The translations under genes and the position numbers were made by a program. A DNA stretch of 64,000 nt, taken from Flavobacterium sp. ACN6. Its GTDB lineage: Bacteria > Bacteroidota > Bacteroidia > Flavobacteriales > Flavobacteriaceae. Shown here one piece after another: positions 50,622-59,246 of this stretch. The number at the start of each line of letters is the position of its first letter. Within the stretch, counting starts at the first letter, position 1. The stretch is from contig NZ_MRCQ01000011.1 in NCBI RefSeq assembly GCF_002304005.1, positions 62,001-126,000 of the forward strand, given 5' to 3'. Under the pieces are notes generated by a model. It had not been told where the DNA came from. It saw only the letters and a list, made by a program, of their open reading frames with translations, and made no database searches.

Positions 50622-51203
50622 ATGAGACCATTAGATCCTGATAAAAGACAAAAAATTTTAAAGTCTGTATTTGTACTTACAGGTAAACAGGGATTAGCTA
50701 GTGTTACCATTTCAGGTATAAGCAAAATAGCCGGAATTGCCACTGGAACTTTGTATATCTATTTCAAAAATAAGGAAGAGGTGGTGCAGCTGGCCTATGC
50801 TACTGTAGAGGACAAAATGACACAGGCAATGTACCGTGATTTTGATATTAATGTACCAATAAAGGAATCTCTTAAGCAGATTTATATCAACATGCTCAAC
50901 TACAGGCTTAATAACTATGACGAAACTGTATTTATTGACCAATATCAACAGTCAGGCTACATACAGCTGAATTTCACAAAACAACTGCTGGAGTATGAAA
51001 AACAGAACAAACCGCTATATGATCTTTTAGAAAAAGGACAGCAGGAAGGAATTATAAAAATACTGGATGCAATTGTACTTATCAGCTTTTTTGATGGTGC
51101 AGTACGTTCGTGTTCTACAGGAATCATCCAAAAGTTATTTCCACTCAGCCAGGAGCTCATAAATGACTCCTTTAATATGATTTGGAGAGGCATGAGCCAA
51201 TAA
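50622..51203 (+). CDS. TetR family transcriptional regulator
   Basis: A 193-residue regulator with an N-terminal TetR helix-turn-helix (residues about 8-55): KILKSVFVLTGKQGLASVTISGISKIAGIATGTLYIYFKNKEEV, which holds the family's 'GTLYIYF.NKE' element. The C-terminal part is an all-helical ligand/dimer domain with no known ligand motif. The gene is followed 51 bp later by a short-chain dehydrogenase on the same strand, so it may regulate that gene from the same transcript. Its start is an ATG after a very AT-rich upstream region. Confidence 0.93.
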   Translation: MRPLDPDKRQKILKSVFVLTGKQGLASVTISGISKIAGIATGTLYIYFKNKEEVVQLAYATVEDKMTQAMYRDFDINVPIKESLKQIYINMLNYRLNNYDETVFIDQYQQSGYIQLNFTKQLLEYEKQNKPLYDLLEKGQQEGIIKILDAIVLISFFDGAVRSCSTGIIQKLFPLSQELINDSFNMIWRGMSQ

Positions 51204-51254
51204 GTTGGATTTTAAATAAGTAATTTTTCAATAATACATTTAATAATATATATC

Positions 51255-52046
51255 ATGAGCATTTTTAAAGACAAAACAATTATTATTACTGGAGCAGCTA
51301 TGGGTCTCGGACTAGCAGCAAGTAAAGCAGTAGCACTAAAAGGGGCTAATCTGTCTATTGTAGATTACAATGCAGAAGCACTCGAAAAAGCAAAAGCAGA
51401 AATCCAGTCAGTTGCATCAACTGCAAAAATCATAACTATAGTTGCTGACGTTTCAGATGAAGAAGCAGTCAAAAATTATGTAGATAAAACAGTGGAAGAG
51501 TTTGGCCGTATCGATGGATTCTACAATAATGCAGGTATCGAAGGAAAACAGGCACCATTAGTTGACTATGACATCAATATATTTAAAAAAGTAATTGACA
51601 TCAATCTTATGGGTGTTTATTACGGCCTAAAATACGTGATTCCAGTAATGCAGAAACAAGGCGGAGGAAAAATTGTAAACGTCGCTTCTGTAGGCGGAAT
51701 AAGAGGTGTCGTTAATCAAATGCCTTATGTTGCAAGTAAACATGCCGTTTCAGGTATGACCAAAAATGCCGCTATAGAATATGGTAAAGATGGAATATAT
51801 ACAAACGCAATTGCACCTGGCGCTATCTTGACACCAATGGTTGCGGAAGCTTTTAAACAGGTAAATCCATCCGATCCGAAAGCAGCTGAAACAACATACG
51901 CACAGAGAAATCCAACAAGACAATTAGGTAAACCGGAAGATGTAGGTAATCTTGTTGCATTCCTGCTTAGTGATGAATGCCAATACGTAAATGGGCAGAC
52001 CATTGCAATTGACGGAGGAGAATCGAACCTTTATGGTAATTCATAA
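51255..52046 (+). CDS. Short-chain dehydrogenase/reductase (classical SDR)
   Basis: A 263-residue NAD(P)-dependent enzyme. The cofactor motif is TGAAMGLGLAASK (TGxxxGxG) near residue 12, the structural NNAG motif is in FYNNAGIEG, and the catalytic set is Ser in VNVASVGG and Tyr-Lys in YVASKHAVSG. The C-terminal QTIAIDGGES is usual for classical SDRs. The substrate is unknown; an aliphatic or cyclic alcohol/ketone is likely. It is coupled to the TetR gene, suggesting inducible detoxification or a minor catabolic step. Confidence 0.94.
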   Translation: MSIFKDKTIIITGAAMGLGLAASKAVALKGANLSIVDYNAEALEKAKAEIQSVASTAKIITIVADVSDEEAVKNYVDKTVEEFGRIDGFYNNAGIEGKQAPLVDYDINIFKKVIDINLMGVYYGLKYVIPVMQKQGGGKIVNVASVGGIRGVVNQMPYVASKHAVSGMTKNAAIEYGKDGIYTNAIAPGAILTPMVAEAFKQVNPSDPKAAETTYAQRNPTRQLGKPEDVGNLVAFLLSDECQYVNGQTIAIDGGESNLYGNS

Positions 52047-52065
52047 TTCCAAATAATTTATTTAG

Positions 52066-52101
52066 AACGGATTATAGCATAGGCTGTAATCCGTTTTTTT
52101 A
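52066..52101 (+). terminator. Terminator after SDR gene
   Basis: ACGGATTATAG pairs with CTGTAATCCGT (one G-U), then TTTTTTT. Confidence 0.85.
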
Positions 52102-52218
52102 TATAATCTTTTTATTGAGACTTTTTATAAAATGATTGTACGCAGGATAATTTTAAATTCAAATTTGCAGTTTATTTTTTAACCAATAATATCAAAGGAT
52201 CGAAAGTAAAGGTTTATT

Positions 52219-52986
52219 TTATAACAAATTTAAAGCTTCTGCTGTTCGAACTGCTTCAATAGAATTACTGACGTTTAGTTTTTCCAGAATATTTTGTCTG
52301 TGCCTGTTTACTGTATTAATGCTGATATTGAGCTTTGATGCAATTTCTTTACTAATCACACCTTGGCTGATTAATACTAAAATTTCTTTTTCGCGAGAAG
52401 TCAGAAGATCCACACAATTTTCATACGTATCTACATAAAAAATTTCTCCTGTTTTAGTATTGATAATTTTTCCCTCAATACCATTTACCCCTGCTGTTTT
52501 TTCTACTAAATAATTATAAAGACAAACAGCAAGCCACAACCCTCCTTCTGAACTGTTTTTCATATAAAAACTGCGATGCAAAATATATTGGTATTCCTTT
52601 GTAGCGTTTAGGGTTCTGATTCTGCATTTTGTAGCATAATTTAATCTTTCCTCAGAAGGTATTGTTTTTAAGAAATTAAAAAACTCTAATTCTAAAAGAT
52701 GTCTTTGAAAAAGATCATCGGGATGAATGCGGTTATAAATGTCCTCTTCCCAAATAGAATCAATTGTTGTAAATCCAGATGTATGAATATCAAAAAAACT
52801 CCCAAAATTACCTGCAAATATATAGCTCTTATTACTCGCTAAATCCGAGAGTACAGCAACTGAATTATCTAATTTAACGTATGCCTCCATCATTGCTATA
52901 GCCTCATTTAATGCTTCTTTACGCTTTTCAGGGCTGTCAATTGATTCAAAAGAAAATTTATCTTCCAGGTTCGAGATAGGATTCAT
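52219..52986 (-). CDS. LuxR-type response regulator-like transcription factor
   Basis: A 255-residue protein with a C-terminal LuxR/GerE HTH (about residues 190-250): LTSREKEILVLISQGVISKEIASKLNIS and TVNRHRQNILEKLNV. The N-terminal 180 residues look like a PAS-type sensory region (FAGNFGSFFDIHTSG, ATKEYQYILHRSFYMKNSSEGGLWLAVCLYNYL). No receiver Asp domain is present. It is divergent from the DUF1349 gene (141-bp spacer), so it may regulate it. Ligand unknown. Confidence 0.9.
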   Translation of the reverse strand: MNPISNLEDKFSFESIDSPEKRKEALNEAIAMMEAYVKLDNSVAVLSDLASNKSYIFAGNFGSFFDIHTSGFTTIDSIWEEDIYNRIHPDDLFQRHLLELEFFNFLKTIPSEERLNYATKCRIRTLNATKEYQYILHRSFYMKNSSEGGLWLAVCLYNYLVEKTAGVNGIEGKIINTKTGEIFYVDTYENCVDLLTSREKEILVLISQGVISKEIASKLNISINTVNRHRQNILEKLNVSNSIEAVRTAEALNLL

Positions 52987-53127
52987 AACTATAATTCGTT
53001 AGTTACTTACTAAGTTATAAGAAAGGAGATTAGAGTGATTTTAAAAATGGTTATATTTAACTATTGCTGTAAAAAACTCAAATTACATTCTTTGTAAATT
53101 ATTAATAAAATTCAAATTTAAGAAATC

Positions 53128-53778
53128 ATGAAGAGAATTCACTTAGTTTTAATATGTATATGCATTATGACTGTAAAAGGAAACGCTCAAAAACTAACTG
53201 CAATGAACTGGCTCAATGAACCAGCTGACTGGGAAATAAAAGACAATAAACTTATTATGCAGGTTACGCCTCAATCTGATTATTGGAACAAAAGCCATTA
53301 TGGATTTACTGTTTACGACGGACCTTTTCTCTATACAGAAAGAAGCGGTGAGTTTGAAGTTGTGGTAAAAATGAGCGGTGTTTATAAGACTAGATTTGAC
53401 CAAGTGTGCCTTATGCTTCGAATTGATGAAAATAATTATGTAAAAACTGGCGTAGAATATGTAGATGGAGTTTACAATATTAGTACCGTTCATACTATCG
53501 ATAAAAGTTCATGGAGTGTTATGGGCTTAAAAGAAAAACCTAAAAATGTCTGGATGAAAGCCGTACGCCGACTAGACGCCTTGGAGATTTTTTATTCTAT
53601 TGATGGAGTAAATTATACAATGACTAATACCGTGTATTTTCCTGAATTTAAAACAGTACAAGTGGGCATGATGGCAGCAAGTCCTGATGGAAAAGGATTT
53701 ACGGCAACTTTTGAAGATTTTAAAATTACACACCTTCCAGATCAAAGACGTTTGGAGTGGTTGAAAAATAATCAATAG
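53128..53778 (+). CDS. DUF1349 domain protein (regulation of enolase 1-like), secreted
   Basis: A 216-residue protein with a signal peptide (MKRIHLVLICICIMTVKGNAQ). The mature part is a concanavalin-like beta-sandwich of the DUF1349 family: MNWLNEPADWEIKDNKLIMQ, GPFLYTERSGEFEVVVKMSG, QVCLMLRIDENNYVKTGVEYVDG and VQVGMMAASPDGKGFTATFEDFKI. Some relatives bind or act on glycans, others are of unknown role. Single gene, convergent with the hydrolase operon. Confidence 0.88.
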   Translation: MKRIHLVLICICIMTVKGNAQKLTAMNWLNEPADWEIKDNKLIMQVTPQSDYWNKSHYGFTVYDGPFLYTERSGEFEVVVKMSGVYKTRFDQVCLMLRIDENNYVKTGVEYVDGVYNISTVHTIDKSSWSVMGLKEKPKNVWMKAVRRLDALEIFYSIDGVNYTMTNTVYFPEFKTVQVGMMAASPDGKGFTATFEDFKITHLPDQRRLEWLKNNQ

Positions 53779-53875
53779 TTTTTTTGTAGAATTAGCCGTT
53801 GGGTGTAATGCAAAAAATTTAATTAAATAAATGGAAACATTATAGTCAACTTTTTTAGAAGGGGACAAATTTTAA

Positions 53876-53910
53876 AAAACCTCCAAAATCAAATGAATTT
53901 GGAGGTTTTA
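53876..53910. terminator. Bidirectional terminator between convergent genes
   Basis: AAAACCTCCAAA pairs with TTTGGAGGTTTT across a 10-nt loop, located between the DUF1349 and hydrolase genes. Confidence 0.8.
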
Positions 53911-53935
53911 AAATTGTGGCAATTACTATTCGATA

Positions 53936-54982
53936 TTATTTCAAATTATAATTAAAGAAACCTTCTAACTTATCGAAAGGAATAATATCTACTTTGTCAT
54001 ACAAATCAACGTGGACTGCATTTGGAATAATTATTAATTCTTTTGGTTCATTTGCTGCTTTAAAAATATCTTCACTAAAATATCTTGAATGCGCATTTTC
54101 TCCTGCGATTAAAAGCAATGGTCTTGGCGAAATTTCTTTTACATAAGTAAGTATTGGCATATTCATAAACGAGATTGGATTGGTTACCAGCCATGCTCCG
54201 TTTGAATTCACCGAATTAACGTGAAAACCACGCGGCGTTCTGTAATAATCAAAATATTCTTTTACAAATTGCGGTTCATCGCCTTTCAATGTTTCTGGTA
54301 AATTTCGGGGACTATCTGCCGGTTTTCCGGTTTCTGCATCTTTCCAGCGCTGCTCACCCAAGGTTTCCAATGTTTGGGCTCTTTGTTCTGGAGTTACAGA
54401 GTCATTGTAACCCTTTGACATTACTCTGGTCATATCGTATAAACTTGTCGTGGCAACGGCTTTTACTCGTTTATCAACAGCGGTTGCGTTTAGGGCAAAA
54501 CCTCCAAAACCACAGATCCCGATGATCCCAATTTTATTTCTATCTACCTTTTTTTGTAATCCTAAAAAATCAACTGCCGCGCTAAAATCTTCGGTATTAA
54601 TTTCTGGAGATGCTAGATTTCGTGGTTCGCCTCCGCTTTCTCCCGTATAAGACGGATCAAAAGCTAAAGCTAGAAAACCACGTTCTGCCATTTGACTGGC
54701 ATATAATCCAGATGATTGTTGTTTTACAGCTCCAAAGGGTCCGCTGATTGCTAATGCAGGCAATTTTTCGTTTCCAGCATTTTTTGGAAGATATAAATCG
54801 CCGCTTAATGTAATGCCGTAACGGTTTTTAAAACTTACTTTTTGACGTAATACTTTATCACTTAATTGAAAAGTATAATGTTCTTTTGATGTATTCATTT
54901 TTTCTGAATTAGATTTTACTTTTTGTGCAAATGTTTGCCCTGTTATCAGCAATAATACTGCTATCGCAAATGCTTTTTTCAT
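53936..54982 (-). CDS. Alpha/beta hydrolase (YcjY/DLH-like) with Cys nucleophile
   Basis: A 348-residue exported hydrolase with a signal peptide (IAVLLLITGQTFAQ). The nucleophile elbow reads IGICGFGGFA, with Cys where serine hydrolases have Ser, as in dienelactone-hydrolase-like and YcjY-like proteins. The His of the triad is in IPNAVHVDLYD and an acidic residue is in LIAGENAHS. The N-terminal part has KNRYGITLSGDLYLPKN and GFLALAFDPSYTGESGGEPR. The substrate is unknown (ester or lactone). It is 9 bp downstream of an acetyltransferase gene, so the two are co-transcribed. Confidence 0.88.
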   Translation of the reverse strand: MKKAFAIAVLLLITGQTFAQKVKSNSEKMNTSKEHYTFQLSDKVLRQKVSFKNRYGITLSGDLYLPKNAGNEKLPALAISGPFGAVKQQSSGLYASQMAERGFLALAFDPSYTGESGGEPRNLASPEINTEDFSAAVDFLGLQKKVDRNKIGIIGICGFGGFALNATAVDKRVKAVATTSLYDMTRVMSKGYNDSVTPEQRAQTLETLGEQRWKDAETGKPADSPRNLPETLKGDEPQFVKEYFDYYRTPRGFHVNSVNSNGAWLVTNPISFMNMPILTYVKEISPRPLLLIAGENAHSRYFSEDIFKAANEPKELIIIPNAVHVDLYDKVDIIPFDKLEGFFNYNLK

Positions 54983-54991
54983 TTTATTAAA

Positions 54992-55582
54992 TTAAATTGT
55001 TTTTAAAAATTTGGCAGGAACTCCGCCTACAACTGTATTATCAGGAACGTTTTTAGAAACTACGGCTCCAGCTGCAACAACTGCATTTTCTCCAATTGTT
55101 ACGCCTGGTAAAATGGTAGCGTTGGCACCAATCCACGCATTTTTTTTGATGAGGATGGGTTTACCAATCAGCCCTTTTCTTTCCTTAGGATTTAATGGAT
55201 GACTTTCGGTAATAAGGCTTACTTTCGGACCAATTAAAACTTCGTCTTCAATTGTAATTCCACCCAATGCCAAAAAGGTACAGTCAAAATTGACGAATAC
55301 ATTTTTGCCTATAGAAATATGTTTTCCTGAATTGATATATATGGGAGTAAATACCGCAACATCCTGAACTTCTTTATTTAAAATCCTGCTCAGTATCTGC
55401 ACAATATCTTCAGGATTTGAAGAACTGTTCATCTGATTAAGTAATACTTTAACAGCGAATGCTTCCTCTCTCAATCTGCCCATTTGCGGATCGTTAGGAA
55501 GTATCGTTTCTCCAGCTAAAAGCCTGTCAAAAATATCTTTTTGAAATGGTGTAGAATCGGAAATAGGTTTTGTATCTGACAT
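54992..55582 (-). CDS. Hexapeptide-repeat O-acetyltransferase (maa/nodL type)
   Basis: A 196-residue left-handed beta-helix acyltransferase. The N-terminal helix contains RLLAGETILPNDPQMGRLREEAF. The hexapeptide coils include FVNFDCTFLALGGITIEDEV, LIGPKVSLITESHPLNPKER (with the catalytic His), GKPILIKKNAWIGANATILPGVTIGENAVVAAGAVV and a C-terminal cap. The family acetylates sugars or small hydroxyl compounds with acetyl-CoA. It lies 9 bp upstream of the hydrolase gene; a linked role in sugar or xenobiotic modification is possible. Confidence 0.92.
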   Translation of the reverse strand: MSDTKPISDSTPFQKDIFDRLLAGETILPNDPQMGRLREEAFAVKVLLNQMNSSSNPEDIVQILSRILNKEVQDVAVFTPIYINSGKHISIGKNVFVNFDCTFLALGGITIEDEVLIGPKVSLITESHPLNPKERKGLIGKPILIKKNAWIGANATILPGVTIGENAVVAAGAVVSKNVPDNTVVGGVPAKFLKTI

Positions 55583-55667
55583 ATTATTTGAATTAAATAA
55601 GAAGATACAAAGGTAAGACCGCCTTTAAGCAAGGCGGTAACGATTATCAATCCAAAGATTAAGAAAT

Positions 55668-56546
55668 TCAAACTTCTGCTAAACGAAATGCTGTTGGATT
55701 GGTTCCTGTATTTTTTTTAAAGAAATTATTGAAGTAAGTTGGATAATCAAACCCAAGTGCATAACCAATTTCAGAAACACTCCAGTCGGTATGCAGCAAA
55801 AGTGCTTTTGCTTCTGTGATGACACGCTCGGTAATATGAGTCGTTGTCGATTTTCCCGTAACTTCTTTTATGGCTCGATTTAGGTAATTGACATGCACAT
55901 TCAAGTGTTGTGCGTAATGTTGTGCTGTTTTTAATTGAAGCGGATTAGAAGTCGTTTCAATAGGAAATTGTCTTTCTAATAATTCCAAAAATACAGATGA
56001 CAATCTAGAAGATGCATTTTTGTTTTGTTCGAAATTTTCAGAAGGTTCCATCTTTAAGGATTCATGTATAATAAGACTGATGTAATTGCGAATCAGCTCA
56101 TCTTTAAAAACATAATCACTTTCCTGTTCCGAAATCATTTTATGAAAGATCGTATTAAGAAAAATTCTCTGCTCCTCTGTGATTTTTAACACGGGTGTTC
56201 CGCCAATTTTAAAAAAAGAAGATTGCTGCAGACTTTCTGAACGTTCGGAGTTTTTAAAAAACTCTTCTGAAAACAAAATAGTATACCCAATATAAGTCGT
56301 AGAAATTGTTTCCCATGAATACGGAATGTGCGGATTTCCAAAAAACAGAATCGTACCTTCCTGTTCATAAGTTTTATCAGAATAATGAATTTTGCTTTTA
56401 CCAGTAGTCAGGCAGATTTTATAAAACTCCTTTCTACTGTAGGTTCTGGTTTCCGCACCATCATCTTCTATTTGGAATGCTTTAAACCCTTGCAGTTTCA
56501 GCTCGTTATTAAACTTGGAAACTTCTCTTATTATCTTCTCTTTCAT
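55668..56546 (-). CDS. AraC family regulator with cupin-like N-terminus
   Basis: A 292-residue regulator. The N-terminal cupin-like part (SKIHYSDKTYEQEGTILFFGNPHIPYSWE) may bind a ligand. The C-terminal AraC HTH pair is at about residues 195-290 (LKTAQHYAQHLNVHVNYLNRAIKEVTG, DWSVSEIGYALGFDYPTYFNNFFKKNTGTNPTAFR). It lies 85 bp upstream of the acetyltransferase/hydrolase pair on the same strand and probably activates it. Confidence 0.92.
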   Translation of the reverse strand: MKEKIIREVSKFNNELKLQGFKAFQIEDDGAETRTYSRKEFYKICLTTGKSKIHYSDKTYEQEGTILFFGNPHIPYSWETISTTYIGYTILFSEEFFKNSERSESLQQSSFFKIGGTPVLKITEEQRIFLNTIFHKMISEQESDYVFKDELIRNYISLIIHESLKMEPSENFEQNKNASSRLSSVFLELLERQFPIETTSNPLQLKTAQHYAQHLNVHVNYLNRAIKEVTGKSTTTHITERVITEAKALLLHTDWSVSEIGYALGFDYPTYFNNFFKKNTGTNPTAFRLAEV

Positions 56547-56645
56547 TTTACAAAGTTAAGAAAATCAAACCTTATCAAAATTTTCTATTTCAATTTTAAT
56601 CAAATTATTTTATTCTCGTTCACGCCATTTTATATTAGACAATCT

Positions 56646-56690
56646 AAAAAAGCTTTGAAACCAAAATTAGATTACAAAGCTTTTTTTTAA
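56646..56690 (-). terminator. Terminator of SnoaL-like gene
   Basis: AAAAAAGCTTTG and CAAAGCTTTTTT form a 12-bp stem with A/T tails in both directions, just past the stop of the minus-strand gene. Confidence 0.75.
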
Positions 56691-56698
56691 AATAAATA

Positions 56699-57136
56699 TT
56701 AAGAAACAGGTCTCGATTCGATAATAAGGAAGTGAGCCACACGGTCTTTGATCAACCATTTTCCATTTTGAAACACATAACTATCATCGTATTTTACACT
56801 ATAATCAGTCAAAATATCTTTTCCTTCAACATCTCTGATCATTTTGATTTGAGTAAAAGAAACTCCCGTAGCGGTTTCGCTGTCGATTTTTACCGTATGC
56901 TGCCCATTTAATGTAAAATAGGTTTTAACCAGAGAAGCATGATGGTTGAAATCTTTTTCCATACTTTCTCTTCCAGAAACATCGGCCACCAACGCACCGC
57001 CCATGTAGACTTTATATGTAACATCTGGTGTGAAAAGGTTCATTACGTCAGCGATTTTTTTGTCATCACTTAAATAGGCATAATCGTCAATAAGGTTTCT
57101 TAAATCTTCTTTTGTTCTTAAAATTTCTAGCGTCAT
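56699..57136 (-). CDS. SnoaL-like / NTF2 family protein
   Basis: A 145-residue cone-fold protein. LRTKEDLRNLIDDYAYLSDDKKIADVMNLFTPDVTYKVYMG and NHHASLVKTYFTLNGQHTVKI, with VKYDDSYVFQNGKWLIKDRVAHFL at the C-terminus, match the SnoaL-like NTF2 superfamily of isomerases, dehydratases and non-catalytic binding proteins. It is divergent from the HxlR regulator (126-bp spacer holding a dyad and -7 box), so it is likely regulated by it. Confidence 0.9.
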   Translation of the reverse strand: MTLEILRTKEDLRNLIDDYAYLSDDKKIADVMNLFTPDVTYKVYMGGALVADVSGRESMEKDFNHHASLVKTYFTLNGQHTVKIDSETATGVSFTQIKMIRDVEGKDILTDYSVKYDDSYVFQNGKWLIKDRVAHFLIIESRPVS

Positions 57137-57200
57137 AATTTTGTTGTTTAATTAAAATTGAAAAATTATTTTCTGTATTTATTACGAGTCAAAATTATAT

Positions 57201-57248
57201 TATATTTGCTTACATTTTATTAGTAATTACCTAAAGGTTAGCAGGTAA
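57201..57248 (+). promoter_or_regulatory. -7 box and dyad in the HxlR/SnoaL divergent region
   Basis: TATATTTG at 57201-57208 is an exact -7 box for the HxlR gene. Downstream, TTACCT (57227-57232) and AGGTAA (57243-57248) form an inverted repeat with TTACCTAAAGGTTA at its left half, a good candidate HxlR autoregulatory operator. Confidence 0.6.
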
Positions 57249-57262
57249 CAAACAGCATAGTT

Positions 57263-57673
57263 ATGAATGAAACACAAGAAAACCAAGTAGATAACAAAGC
57301 ATTTACAGATGAATGTCATAAAGTTTTAATGGCAGTTTCAGATGCTTTATATGCGATTGGCGGTAAATGGAAACTAATGATTATAATTGCGATGGCAAGA
57401 GGAAATAAACGATTTACCGAAATTCAAAGGCAGGTTACTGGAATCTCTGCACGAGTTCTTTCCAGCGAATTAAAAGAACTGGAAATGAATGGTTTTATCA
57501 TCAAAAAAGTAGAAAATGGCTATCCTGTAAGCATAGAGTACGAACTGCTTCCTTATAGTCATACCCTTGAAGAAGTTGTTGGAGCAATGACCAAATGGGG
57601 AATGCAGCATCGAGAAAAAATTAAGAGCGAATCGTCTTCTGGAAAATTAAAAAATGATAAAAAGTCAAAGTAG
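57263..57673 (+). CDS. HxlR (DUF24) family winged-helix regulator
   Basis: A 136-residue protein with the HxlR winged helix at about residues 15-110: HKVLMAVSDALYAIGGKWKLMIIIAMARGNKRFTEIQRQVTGISARVLSSELKELEMNGFI. The 'GGKW....I...' element and ISARVLS.ELKELE are diagnostic. A C-terminal Lys/Ser-rich tail follows. Family members often respond to aldehydes or quinones through Cys; one Cys is present near the N-terminus (TDECHKVLM). An alcohol dehydrogenase remnant follows directly. Confidence 0.92.
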   Translation: MNETQENQVDNKAFTDECHKVLMAVSDALYAIGGKWKLMIIIAMARGNKRFTEIQRQVTGISARVLSSELKELEMNGFIIKKVENGYPVSIEYELLPYSHTLEEVVGAMTKWGMQHREKIKSESSSGKLKNDKKSK

Positions 57674-57696
57674 ATTTCTGTAATAAAAACATTACG

Positions 57697-57891
57697 AACG
57701 GACTGCCTTTTGGTGTTACAATGACCAATCCATATTGGGGATCACGTACGGAACTTATGGAAGTTGTAGGACTAGCTAGACAGGAAAAAATCCATATTGA
57801 AATTGAAAAGTTTGAATTAGAGCAGGCTAACGAAGTTTAGGACAAAATGCACCAAGGAAAAATAAAAGGGCGTGCAGTACTGATTCCGTAA
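57697..57891 (+). pseudogene. Alcohol dehydrogenase C-terminal remnant
   Basis: Frame 57697-57891 translates as NGLPFGVTMTNPYWGSRTEL, MEVVGLARQEKIHIEIEKFE, LEQANEV-stop-DKMHQGKIKG, RAVLIP, which matches the C-terminus of zinc-type alcohol dehydrogenases (the segment after the NAD-binding domain, ending in the usual 'GK..GR.VL.P'). One in-frame TAG at 57838-57840 breaks it and the N-terminal 280 residues are missing. Directly after the HxlR gene and before a terminator (57936), it is a decayed partner gene. Region 57674-57990 has no other gene. Confidence 0.85.
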
Positions 57892-57935
57892 TTTCAAAAT
57901 TAAAATCATATCCAAATATTCATTACTCGAATACT

Positions 57936-57973
57936 AAATGGCGTCAACTGAAAACACTTGGCGCCATTTTTTT
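57936..57973 (+). terminator. Terminator behind the ADH remnant
   Basis: AAATGGCG(t)CAA pairs with TTG(g)CGCCATTT and is followed by TTTTTT; it probably belonged to the lost dehydrogenase gene. Confidence 0.75.
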
Positions 57974-57990
57974 ATAAATAAGAATAAATA

Positions 57991-59145
57991 TTAAATGATT
58001 TTCTTTACTCCAGGAATTAGTAAAATAAGTGATCCAAGTACAAAACTGCCAACTACTATTAAAGGGGCCACAGCTAAAAGTTTTACGGCAGGATCAATAG
58101 TCCAGTTTCTTAACGCTACAGTGAATACAACAATTACCAACGGATGAAAAATGTAAACGGCAAAACTACAACGGGATGCATTAGCAAGTAATTTAGACGA
58201 ATTGTTCCAGCTTCTTTTTGCTTTAATTAAGATCGTCATCAATATTGAAAGGCCAATCCACTGTTCCCAGATGGCATATAACAATGCTTCCCAATGAAAA
58301 CCGCCAGAAAACCAAGACGAAGGAGGTTTAAGTGTAAATTTGATTATAATGAATACAGAGAAAAACAATAAAGAGACTAATGCTGATATTTTAAATTGTC
58401 TTCCCATTTTATCAGAAAACTGTTCAAACCAATTGTTTTTTGCCGCTATTAATCCAACAATAAATAAAGCTATGTATTGCGGAAAATGCCCCAGCTGAAA
58501 ACCGACTGGATCAAGAACCCAGCCCACAGGAAATTGGATTCTGACCAAAAAACTTACAACGCCCAATGCTAAAATGAAAAAGAATATCGTTTTTGAATTT
58601 GGTGTTTTTAAAGAGTTGTTAAAACTAACCTTAAAGATTTTTTTGACCGCAGCATATACCAAAACAAATAACAGCAATGCGGCAACAAACCAGGTAACGC
58701 CAAGATCAATCCAGCTGTCATATAAACTTAGATAATGAAAATAGTTGATATGATGCCCTTTTGCAAAATAATAGACAATATACGAAATGAATGGGGAAAG
58801 AATAAACGAGTTAAAAAGTATTGGAACTCCTAATCTGAGAAGTCGATCTTTAATGAACTTAGAAGTTCCTTTTCGGGAATACGAAGAACCGGTAAAGTAA
58901 GCCGCCAGCATAAAGAAATATCCCATGAAAAAAGATTGATTAATACTTACAAACAATGTCATCGGAATTCGTGCTGCAATTATACTGGTTTGTTCCGTAT
59001 AATACCATCCGTCAGAAGAACTGTAAGCAATAAAAGTGTGGTGAAGTACAACTAATATGGTCAATAGAACTTTAATATTGTCTATGTATAGTAACTTATT
59101 TGAAGAAGAAACATTGGTAGTTGCGGCAATAGCTGCTGTTGACAT
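57991..59145 (-). CDS. Acyltransferase family 3 membrane protein
   Basis: About 384 residues from the ATG at 59145 (MSTAAIAATTN). An upstream in-frame start at 59175 adds ten residues and is less likely. Ten or so transmembrane helices follow the acyltransferase-3 motif KLLYIDNIKVLLTILVVLHHTF, which has the catalytic His in the first helix; RLLRLGVPILFN and LGVTWFVAALLLFVLVY are further conserved elements. These enzymes O-acylate sugars or other molecules in the membrane. The gene is followed upstream by the LytTR gene on the same strand (101 bp). Substrate unknown. Confidence 0.9.
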   Translation of the reverse strand: MSTAAIAATTNVSSSNKLLYIDNIKVLLTILVVLHHTFIAYSSSDGWYYTEQTSIIAARIPMTLFVSINQSFFMGYFFMLAAYFTGSSYSRKGTSKFIKDRLLRLGVPILFNSFILSPFISYIVYYFAKGHHINYFHYLSLYDSWIDLGVTWFVAALLLFVLVYAAVKKIFKVSFNNSLKTPNSKTIFFFILALGVVSFLVRIQFPVGWVLDPVGFQLGHFPQYIALFIVGLIAAKNNWFEQFSDKMGRQFKISALVSLLFFSVFIIIKFTLKPPSSWFSGGFHWEALLYAIWEQWIGLSILMTILIKAKRSWNNSSKLLANASRCSFAVYIFHPLVIVVFTVALRNWTIDPAVKLLAVAPLIVVGSFVLGSLILLIPGVKKII

Positions 59146-59246
59146 AATAAATTGATTTAGCGTTATTGATGGCAAACATACAACAGGAAAATACAGCCAC
59201 AGTAAGGCTTGTTACTGGCAACAAGCTTTTGTGACGAGCAACAAGC

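Noticed and set aside
52219..52986. Two-component response regulator
   Set aside because: No receiver domain with a phospho-acceptor Asp is visible; only the LuxR HTH and a PAS-like part.
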